A DNA stretch of 20,624 nt from NCBI GenBank assembly GCA_028293725.1, contig JAQGOE010000363.1:1-20624 (forward strand). Direction: 5' to 3'. Shown piece after piece: positions 7,201 through 15,000 of this stretch. Under the pieces are notes generated by a model. That model had not been told where the DNA came from, searched no databases, and saw only the letters and a list, made by a program, of their open reading frames with translations. Made by a program: the position numbers and the translations under genes. Each line of letters begins with the position of its first letter. The first letter of the stretch is position 1. This DNA comes from Gammaproteobacteria bacterium (lineage in GTDB: Bacteria > Pseudomonadota > Gammaproteobacteria > Steroidobacterales > Steroidobacteraceae).

Positions 7201-8969
7201 TCGAGGCACACGGCGACGATCTGATCCGGCCCCACGCCGCGGCCTCGCAGATACCACGCCAGCCGATTGGCTTTCCCGTTCAACTCGGCGTAGGTCATGG
7301 AGCGTCCGTCGTACACCACAGCAACGGCCCCCGGGGTTCGCCGAGCCTGCCCCTCAAAAAGCTCATGAATGCAGCGGTCCCGCGGAAACGGCGCCGACGT
7401 GTCATTCCACTCGACCAGGACGCGACGGCGCTCTCGCGCTGGCAGAAGATTCACGGCGCCCGCCAGTTGCTGGTCGCCCGCCACCATCCCCGAGAGCGCC
7501 TCTGTCAGGTAATCGACGTGACGTCTGGCTGTATCCGGCGCAAACAGTGCACTCGAGTAATTCAGGATGCCCGAGATACCTCCAGCGGCCTCAGTCAGTT
7601 CGAGCGTCAGATCGTATTTTGCCGTCACCATGGGCGTGGCGAGGTGAGTGGCCTCGAGGCCGTGCAGGTCGAACTGACACGCATCATTGTTTTGCCACGT
7701 GAACATCACCTGGAACAAGGGTGTATGGGCCGGGCCGCGGATTGGATTGACCAACTCCACCACGTGTTCGAAAGGCAGGTCCTGATGCTCCTGGGCCTCA
7801 ACCGAGGCGAGTCTCGTCCGCGACAGCAATGTTTCGACCGTCGGATCGCCCGACAAGTCGATCCTCAAGGGCAAAGTATTCAGAAACAGACCGATGAGTC
7901 CCTCCACCTCGACCCGGGTGCGATTCGCCGTAGGAGTGCCGATGACAATGTCGTCCTGTCCGGATAGCCGTGAGAGCACCAGGGCCCACCCCGCCAGGAG
8001 CGTCATGAACAACGTCGTGCCATGTCGTTGGCTTAGCGCCTTCAAGTCGGCCGTGAGCGTTTCATCGAGCTTCACCGCGAGAGTCCCCCCACCAAACTCC
8101 TGGTGTGGCGGCCGCGGCCAATCCGTAGGAAGCTCGAGCAATGAGGGGGCCCCTGCGAGCGTCTCCCGCCAGTACGTGCTGTGTCTGCTGAAGGTGTCCG
8201 GGTCCAGACGCCGCTGCCAGGCCGCGTAATCGGCATATTGGATCGATAGGGGCTCGAGCGGATCCGGCTGTCCCTGTCTGAGGGCGTTATAAATGGCGCT
8301 CAATTCCCGCGCCAATATGCCCATCGACCAACCGTCCGCGTTGATGTGATGCAGAGTAATCAGCAGTACGTGATCGTCCGGTGCGAGTCGCAGCAAGCGA
8401 CCGCGAGCCAGGGGACCCTGCTCGAGGTCGAAAGGGGCCTGTACTTCGGCCAGAATCGCATCTGCGAGCCGGGGGCCGGCGTCAGGGTCGCGACTCAAAT
8501 CGTGCAACCGTAAACTGAAGCCGCTGTCCTGCGGATCAATACATTGACGGCCTTCCCCTTCCACCCTCTCGAAGTGGGTTCGCAGTGTCTCGTGGCGTGC
8601 TACCAGCCGATCCAGCGCCGAGCGCAAAGCGCGCTCGTCCAACACTCCGCGAAGCCGGAGAGCCAACGGGATATGGAAGGCCTCGCTCACCTCTTCCAGT
8701 TGCAACAGGTGCCACAGTCGTTGCTGCGGGAACGAGAGTACCAAGGGTCCTTCCCGGTCGACAGGGGCGATGGACGGCAGCTCGTTGCCGTCTTCAGCGC
8801 TCATCGTGGCGAGAAGAGAGAGGATGTTCTGTTTGTTAGAGCGCAGTTGGGTGACGTCCCCCGCCGTGAGCGGTCCTGAGCTGGTCTTGTAGCGAAGCTC
8901 GTCGCCGTCCGCCCAAATGGCGATGCCCCGGTCGCGCAGGTCCGAGATCAATTCCAGGATCGCGCTCAT
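4260..8969 (-). CDS. NRPS: TubC docking-C5-A5-T5-C6, terminal module ending in a condensation domain
   Basis: This cytosolic 1569-aa synthetase adds one residue and ends in a second condensation domain. Order: TubC-type docking domain (about 1-53), C5 (about 75-518, HHINADG at 207-213), A5 (about 520-1042, SGSTGLPK near 688, Val731/Asp732 at pocket positions 235/236), T5 (about 1043-1122, phosphopantetheine Ser1080 in GGHSLHG) and C6 (about 1139 to near the end, EHMISDA at 1271-1277). No thioesterase, epimerase, reductase or methyltransferase is present. I chose ATG 8969 because it starts the docking domain, overlaps the upstream stop as ATGA and has GAGGG six bases upstream. The frame is open back to 9035, but those 22 codons are Arg/Glu-rich and lie over the previous gene. 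It accepts the chain from T4 of the preceding NRPS. C6 either releases the product by transfer to a free amine or partners a module encoded elsewhere; the gene that follows is a PLP enzyme rather than another module. Confidence 0.95.
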   Translation of the reverse strand: MSAILELISDLRDRGIAIWADGDELRYKTSSGPLTAGDVTQLRSNKQNILSLLATMSAEDGNELPSIAPVDREGPLVLSFPQQRLWHLLQLEEVSEAFHIPLALRLRGVLDERALRSALDRLVARHETLRTHFERVEGEGRQCIDPQDSGFSLRLHDLSRDPDAGPRLADAILAEVQAPFDLEQGPLARGRLLRLAPDDHVLLITLHHINADGWSMGILARELSAIYNALRQGQPDPLEPLSIQYADYAAWQRRLDPDTFSRHSTYWRETLAGAPSLLELPTDWPRPPHQEFGGGTLAVKLDETLTADLKALSQRHGTTLFMTLLAGWALVLSRLSGQDDIVIGTPTANRTRVEVEGLIGLFLNTLPLRIDLSGDPTVETLLSRTRLASVEAQEHQDLPFEHVVELVNPIRGPAHTPLFQVMFTWQNNDACQFDLHGLEATHLATPMVTAKYDLTLELTEAAGGISGILNYSSALFAPDTARRHVDYLTEALSGMVAGDQQLAGAVNLLPARERRRVLVEWNDTSAPFPRDRCIHELFEGQARRTPGAVAVVYDGRSMTYAELNGKANRLAWYLRGRGVGPDQIVAVCLERSTDLVVALLGVLKAGGAYLPLDPAYPAQRLEYMYRDAAPRILLTQERLRRSLGFATHEIVSVDGNREQIEAHGDTNPSPAALGLTSRHLAFVIYTSGSTGLPKAAMNEHRGMVNRIVGQEDIEAFAPDDICCQKTSISFVDAVFEIFGTLCTGHTLVIIPAAAVLDSSAMAAIIARENVTRLTTVPSLARSMLESDQIVRNLAGLRTWTLSGEEVRPDLVMTLLRKLPACEFIVQYGSSEVSSDATTYRSGHFEGERVPIGRPVRNARVYILDRYGGPVPIGVLGEIHVGGVGVGRGYLNRPELTQERFIPDPFSPDPQARLYKTGDLGRWRTDGTLECLGRNDGQVKIRGFRIELGEIEAQLARHPAVRQAVVIARDEIPGEKVLVAYVVTGVGTPPPKTALRAHLQTALPNHMVPGAFVILESLPLTPNGKLNRRALPAPGPEAYASTEYEPPRGLVEETLAGIWQQLLQAAQIGRQDNFFELGGHSLHGVKLITKVAESLGVRLPAAAIFQHPTLEQLARAVESLRSSAGAMGEIVASSPPSTRSPLAFSQMAHWRLYQLRQRRAIRHVASATRLQGPLNIDVLRQSLCEVVRRHDALRTRIIDVDRTPVQEIHDSFGCEIELIDLTAVPESHREQEVQRSIEQLILEPVFIAAGPLVGVRLLRLCDTEHVLIVAMEHMISDALSLQILQRDWLTAYTQLLTGVVVSLPAIRVQFPEYARWQRHALESWRGQHGAFWRERLKEGQRLRFPADSDFPAESRSGWAYVPLVIDKDLKAQLREWSRARRTTLVMSVFTAYVALMLRWCDAREGIFQYQIDGRSSPEVQNSIGYFATVLPLRIQLLTSDRFEDLLRRVIQEYARAHEHAGFQFVEAEVSEPVFARNTSFNWAPLAFDLDSIGIASPQNALRVSAVPFGNPALRAIDADAEPNIQLLDTADEVIGRLNFPANRFSSDTLQRFAGDFLALLRDLTEDTERR
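4269..4272 (-). promoter_or_regulatory. ribosome-binding site of the PLP-enzyme gene
   Basis: GGAG on the minus strand, five bases before the ATG at 4263 and inside the last codons of the upstream NRPS. It supports this start and coupling through the ATGA overlap. Confidence 0.55.
4275..5555 (-). other. C6: C-terminal condensation domain with altered catalytic motif, putative release domain
   Basis: After T5 a complete condensation-fold domain opens with SPLAFSQMAHWRL and runs to the end of the protein. The motif normally HHxxxDG reads EHMISDA (5159-5139): the second, catalytic His and the Asp are kept, the first His is Glu and the Gly is Ala. Further on, IDGRSSPEVQNSIGYFATVLPLR is recognisable as the usual GR...IGxFxNTLPLR region, and ARNTSFNWAP occupies the place of the RDxSxxPLF motif. 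A terminal C domain without A-T after it is known from rhabdopeptide-type systems, where it condenses the chain with a free amine. That this domain does so is an inference. It could instead act with a T domain on another protein, or be inactive. Confidence 0.75.
5606..8747 (-). other. Module 5: C5 (LCL-type)-A5 (beta-amino acid?)-T5
   Basis: C5 spans about 8747-7412 and has the canonical HHINADG at 8351-8331 with a typical LCL opening (SFPQQRLWHLLQL), so it should join an L-configured upstream residue. A5 spans about 7411-5844. Its pocket residues, aligned to GrsA by eye, are V235 D236 F239 T278 T299 S301 Q322 S330 D331 plus Lys from NGKLNRR. Asp235, which normally binds the alpha-amino group, is Val (codon 6779-6777), and Asp sits at 236 (6776-6774). 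That shift is known from beta-alanine-activating domains (VDxVISxxDK type), so a beta-amino acid is my best guess, though the remaining residues differ. The core A3 loop reads SGSTGLPKAAMNEH, with AA where GV is usual. T5 (about 5843-5606) has its Ser at 5732-5730. Confidence 0.8.
8810..8969 (-). other. TubC-type N-terminal docking domain
   Basis: About 53 residues beginning MSAILELISDLRDRGIAIWA, followed by DGDELRYKTSSGPLTAGDV, match the TubC docking-domain pattern (helix, WxxGDxLRY beta-hairpin, L(T/S)xxxxxxLRxxKxxILxLL helix). In known systems this domain sits before a C domain and grips a short C-terminal tail of the upstream synthetase, setting subunit order. Here the partner should be the tail of the NRPS ending at 8966. 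Confidence 0.85.
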
Positions 8970-9040
8970 ATGACACCCTCGCTCGAGGCTTCCTCCGAGG
9001 CGGCCGAGCCGCTCAACGCGACGTTCTTCAGCCACGTCAA
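8966..9040 (-). other. C-terminal tail of the large NRPS, predicted docking peptide
   Basis: After T4 the protein ends in about 25 residues: a short linker, then a Ser/Ala/Glu-rich stretch finishing SEEASSEGVI. An acidic, flexible tail with hydrophobic terminal residues is what TubC-type docking domains bind in known systems, and one starts the next protein. Pairing is inferred from adjacency and sequence character. Confidence 0.5.
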
Positions 9041-12000
9041 GGTCTCGATGCTCTTGGCGTAGCCCTCGAGACTCGGGGCGCTGAACAGCAGCCGGGGCGT
9101 CGCCTGTGCGCCGAGCAGCTGGCGTACTCTGGCCGTCACTCGCATGGCCAGGAGCGAATGTCCTCCCATCGCGAAGAAATTATCCTGACGCCCGACGCGA
9201 TCCACGCGCAGCACGTCTCGCCAGATGTCCGCCAGTATCTGCTCCACCTTTCCCCGCGGGGCTTCATACCGCCCGCTCACATAGGCGTCGGAGTCTGGAG
9301 CCGGCAATGAGCGTCGATCCAGCTTCCCATTCGGGGCGATCGGCAGGCGCTCCAGGACCACGAAAGCGCTGGGCACCATGTATTCGGGAAGTACAGTCTG
9401 CAGATGGACCCGCAAAGACTCGATGTTCACACGCGGCGGCGCACCGGCCGTACTCTCCGGAACAACATAGGCCACCAGACGCTTGTCACCGGGAACATCC
9501 TCGCGCGCAACGACTATAGCTTCTCTCACCAGTTCGTGTTGCCCGAGTTGGGACTCGATCTCTCCCAACTCGATGCGAAAGCCCCGGATCTTGACCTGTT
9601 GATCGTTGCGGCCCAGGAACTCGATCGCCCCATCGGCTCGCCACCGTCCGAGGTCCCCTGTTTTATACATGCGGGCCTGCGGATCGGCGACGAACGGGTC
9701 TCTGAGGAATCGCTGCGCCGTCAACTGCGGATTATTCAGATAGCCCCTGCCGACGCCTGTTCCTCCTATGTGGATCTCTCCCACGCATCCCACAGGCACG
9801 GGTTGCCCGTAGGGATCGAGTATGTAGATGCGCCTGTTCAGCATCGGCGGTCCGATATGAGGCCGTGACCTGTCCTGGTTTACCCGAGTCATCGTGGCTT
9901 GCACGGTGATCTCCGTCGGGCCGTACGCGTTGTAGAAAGTGATTGCCGGGCTCCGGGCCAGTGTATTCCACAGCTCGGGGTCGACCTCCTCACCGCCCAC
10001 CAACACGAGCAGGTCATCGGACGCGCACTGCTCGAGCAAGCCCACGGACAGCCAGGATTTCAGTTGCGAGGGCGTGCAGTCGATGCTCTGGATCCGATTC
10101 TCGTTCAGGAAACCGAGGAGCGCCGCCGCGTCCCAGCGGCAGGTCTGCGGGACCACGAAGAGGGTACGTCCCGAAAGCAGCCCCATGAGATGCTGTAAGG
10201 AGGCGTCGAAGTTGAAAGAGGAATTCAGAGCGACGCGCTGACAGCGGTTCGACCGGTCGCACGCGAGCTCGAGCCCGCGCCAGAAGTTCATGACAGTGCC
10301 GTGCTCGATCATGACGCCTTTGGGCTGACCGGTTGACCCAGAGGTGTAGATCACGTAAGCAAGCTGATCGGGTCGCTGGTCAAGCGTTCCGGCATCCAGG
10401 TTTGCCGTGGGCTCCTGGGCGATGGCTTCTGCGTCCGCATCGACCGCGACGACCTTCGCTGTCAGCGCCGGCAAATGCTCCCGCATCCGGGCCTGCGTCA
10501 AGAGCACTTTCGGAGCAGCATCTCCCACCATGTACGCCAGGCGCTCCACCGGATACTCCGGGTCCAGCGGCACATAAGCTCCGCCGGCCTTCAGGATGCC
10601 CAGGAGACCCACGACGATCTCGAGACCGCGATCGAGGCAGAGGCCCACCAACTGATTGGGACCCACGCCCTGCTTTCTCAGGTACCCCGCCACCTGATTG
10701 GCCCGGTCGTTGAGCTCTCTATAGGTGAGCGAGCGGCCCTCATACACCAGCGCCGTCGCATTGGGCGCAAGCTCCACCTGTTGCTCGAACACCTCGTGGA
10801 TCAGCTTGTCGTGGGGATAAGGGCCTTGGGTCGCGTTGAAGGACTCGAGTACCTGGTGTCGCTCGCCCGCAGGCAAAACAGACAGTGACAGTGCTGAAGT
10901 CCGCGGTGCTTGCTCGAGGGCATCAACCAAAGACCTCACCGCGGTATGCAGATAGGCCGTCATCCGTCGCGGATCGATGCGCTCATCCGTCTGGGCTTTG
11001 AGCGTAAGGCGTTCGCCCAGGTCATCGACCGAAACCGCGATCGGATAGTTGGTCCTCTCCTGGGTGGCAAGTACGCGGATGCCGTCCGCACCGCTCCACT
11101 GCGCCTCCGGGGCGGGCGCGCTGTGTCGATAGTTCAATAGCGCACTAAACAGAGGCGCCGATCCGGCGATTCCGCTGCAGCGCTGGGCCGCCGCCAACGA
11201 GGCTTGCTCGTGGCTCACCAGCTCCACCAGTTCCCGCTGAGTCTGCTCCACCAATTCCCTGGCAGAAGTGCCTTTCAGCTTCAGTCGCAGCGGCAGCGTG
11301 TTAATAAACATTCCCAGGATGCGCTGTCCGCCCACGCTCCCGAGCCTCCCCAGCAGCACACTTCCCAACACGACATCATCCCGGCCGGTCGTGGAGGCGA
11401 GGACGAGTGCCCAGGCAGCGTGGAACAGCGTTGCCACGCTTACACCGCTGCGGCGCGCCTGACCCCGCACCCGCAATGCCAACTCCGGCTCGAGCTCCTC
11501 ATGAGCTTCCTCGACCCGACCGCCGTCGCCATGAATATCCAACAGCCCGAATGGCGCGGTAGGCTCATCGATGTCCGCAAGCTTGCCGCGGAAAAACGCT
11601 TCGTCATGGTCCTTCGACCAAGCCAGGGTTTGTGCAACGTGATTGCGATACGGCACCAGCTCGGGAAGTCCCTCCGCGCGCCCTTCCATGTGGGCGACAA
11701 CCTCTGCGATCACGGCTTCCGCGGTGACGTGATCGGAGATGATGTGATGTAACTGGATGAGGGCATACCACCGCTCGGAGTGAGGATCCGACGCGATCTG
11801 GAGCCTCATCAGGGGCGCGTGCCGCAGATCGAGCTGCTGCCACTCGGGCCGGAGCCATTCCTTGACCTGCTCCACCGGGTCTCGGTTACGATCCAACACG
11901 AACTGTTCGACGGACAGGACCGCCTGCCGGTGCACTACCTGTACCGGCCGAGGCAATTGCTCCCACAAGACCGCCGTACGCAGCACGTCGTGGCGGTCTA

Positions 12001-15000
12001 TCACTGCCTGTATCGCCGCGATCAGTTCCTCCACCCTTTCGCGCGAGGAGACCGACAACAAGGTGGGCAGCACATAGATATCGGGCCCCTGCTCGTCGAG
12101 GAGATGGTGAAACAGAATCCCCTCCTGAAGCGGTGTCAACGGGTAGATATCCTGGACATTTTCGGCACCTCCCCGGACCGACTGCATGAGCCGCTCGATC
12201 TGCCCTGGCTCCAGGGTGATCAATGGCAACATCGACGGCGTGATCGCCTTGCAGCCCGCGGGAATCCGGTTCGGGGGGACCTCGAACTGCCCGACCGCAT
12301 CCCGGGTCAACGCGCTCGCCAGGTCGGCCAGTGTTGGGCTTGCAAAGACCCGGCGTATTTCCGCAGACAGTCCCACCCGGCGCAGACGCTCCAACATTTG
12401 TACGATCAGCAGCGAATGGCCTCCGAGCTCGAAGAAGTTATCCTGCCGGCCAACTCGCTCGACCCGGAGCAAGTCCTGCCAGATGCCGACCAGCACGTCC
12501 TCCACCTCTCCCTGCGGTGCTTCATACCTGCGGCTCGCGTGGGCTCCGAGCTCAGGCACCGGCAGAGCGCGCCGGTCGAGTTTCCCGTTCGCCGACAGGG
12601 GTAACTGCTCCAGCATCACGAAGGCCGCCGGGACCATGTAATCCGGTAGGCCGATCTTCAGATGGCTACGCAGCGACTCGACGCGCGGCGGTGTCCCATC
12701 GCTTCCGGTCATGATCCGGGGAACCACATACGCCACAAGGCGCTTCTCCCCCGGAATGTCCTCGCGCGCGATCACTACGGCTTCGCGCACTTGCGCGTGC
12801 TGTCGCAGCCGGGTCTCGATCTCCCCCAGTTCAATGCGCAGGCCACGGATCTTGACCTGGTGGTCGTTACGGCCCAGATATTCGATGTTTCCATCGGCGC
12901 GCCACAGGCCGAGATCCCCCGTTCGGTACATTCGCGCGTTGGGATCCGGGCTGAACGGATCGCGCACGAAACGCTCGGCAGTCAGTTCGGCGCGGTTCAG
13001 GTAGCCTCGACCTACACCGACACCCGCGATGAAGAGTTCTCCCGGCACTCCGAACGGCAAGGGCCGTCGGTGACCATCCAACACATACATTCTGATGTTC
13101 GAGATCGGGTGGCCAATCGGGACGCGCGGCCCCGTCTCGTCTCGCCGGCACTCCCAGACGGTGACATCGACCGCTGCCTCCGTCGGGCCGTACAGGTTCG
13201 ACAACCGGACCTGCGGCAAGTGCTCGAAGCACTTACTGCGCAAGGCCCCCGACAACTCCTCGCCACTGCACACGACGTGTCGCAGGCTTGCGCACTCCCC
13301 GGGTTGGAGCTGATCCAGGAAGAGCTGCAGCATGGAGGGCACGAAATGCAGGGTTGTCGCCCCGCTCTTCTCAATCACCTTCCGCAGGTAGCCGGGGTCT
13401 TTGTGTCCCTCCGGGCGTGCGATCACCAGGCGCGCGCCACTCATCAAGGTCCAAAAGAATTCCCACACCGACACGTCGAAACTGAATGGCGTCTTTTGGA
13501 GGACGCGATCTTGCGTACCGAGGCGGTACTGGTCCTGCATCCATTGAAGACGATTGACTACACCGCGGTGTTCGTTCATCGCGCCTTTAGGCCGACCGGT
13601 GGAACCAGAGGTATAGATCACGTAGGCGAGATGTTCGGGGAGCAGGCACAGCGCGTTCGTGTCCGGATTGCCGAGGCTCTGCGAAGCGATCTGCGGCCAG
13701 TCCGCGTCCAGGGCGATCACCTCGGTAGGGGTCGCCGGCAGCTTCGCTCTCAGGTGTGCCTGGGTCAGCAGCACTTGCGGCGCGGCATCCTCCAGCATGT
13801 AGGTCAGGCGCTCGAGCGGATAGCTCGGATCCAGCGGGACATAGGCGCCCCCCGACTTCAATACGCCCAGCAACCCCACCACCATTTCCAGGCTGCGCTC
13901 GAGGCAAACCCCGACAAGACGATCCGGACCCATCTGCCGGTCTCTCAGGTAGTGAGCCAACTGGTTCGCCCTGGCGTTCAGCTCCGCGTAGGTGAGCGAA
14001 TCGTCCTCGTAAACCACCGCCGTCGCATCCGGTGTTCGCTCTACCTGCTCCTCGAACAGCTGGTGAACGAGCTTGTCCGCTGGATACGGTCTGCGCGTGG
14101 CGTTGAAGACTTCGACGACCTGGCGGCGCTCAGCCTCCGACAGAATTGGTAACGCCAGTGCCGGGGTTTCCGGCGCGCGATCCAGGGCCTCCACCAACGA
14201 CCGCAGCGCCGTGGAGACAAACCCCATGAGCCGTTGTGGATCGATCCGACGGTCGGTTTCCAATGTCAGCTCAAAGCCGTCTCCCCGATCATCCACCGAC
14301 AGCAAGATCGGGTAGTTCGTCCTACCCTGGCTAGCCAGAAGCGTCACGCCCGGCGTGGCTGAGCGCCGCATCGCCGTTTCAGGCGGTCGATGTCGATAGT
14401 TCAACAGAGTGCTGAACAACGGGCTCGATCCCGCGACGCCGCTGCATCGCTGAGCGACGGCCAGCGACGCCTGCTCATGGCCTAACAACTCGACCAGCTC
14501 TCGCTGGGTACCCTCTACCAGCTCTTTAGCCGTGGCGTCCGCCAACTTCAGGCGCAATGGCAGCGTGTTGATGAACATCCCGAGGATACGCTGAGCCCCT
14601 GCCGTACCTTGCAGCCGCCCGAGAAGCACACTACCGAACACGACGTCGTCCCGAGCGGTCGTGCGCGACAACACCAACGCCCAAGCCGCATGGAAAATTG
14701 TGGCAGTGCTCAGACCCAGGCGGCGTGCCTGGATACGGAGGCTCCGCGCCAACTCCGCGTCGAGCTCAGCATGAGCTTCCTCGACCAGGCTGCCGTCTCC
14801 ATGCACCTCCAACAGACCAAACGGTGCGGTGGGTTCATCCACGTCCGCGAGTTTGTTCCGGAAGAAGGCTTCCGCGTCATTCGCTTTGGCGTGAGCTAAA
14901 GCCTGCGCGACGTGATTACGGTACGGCACCGGCTCAGGGAGTTGTGCCGCGCCACAGTGTAGATATGTCGTCAGCTCAGACAGCAGGATATCCAGCGACT

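Noticed and set aside
6099..7967. 622-codon open frame on the plus strand
   Set aside because: It lies entirely opposite the C5-A5 region of the terminal NRPS, whose motifs are intact on the minus strand. The translation is Gln/Arg/His-rich without any recognisable domain, a typical antisense shadow in GC-rich DNA.
8970..9035. Upstream extension of the terminal NRPS to a start at 9035
   Set aside because: The extra 22 residues are Arg/Glu-rich, overlap the coding end of the previous NRPS and precede the TubC docking domain, which normally starts the protein. The ATG at 8969 has a ribosome-binding site.
12662..14152. 496-codon open frame on the plus strand
   Set aside because: Antisense to A3, which carries a complete serine code and all core motifs. 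Similar plus-strand frames recur opposite the other A domains, as expected of shadows of a repeated gene.
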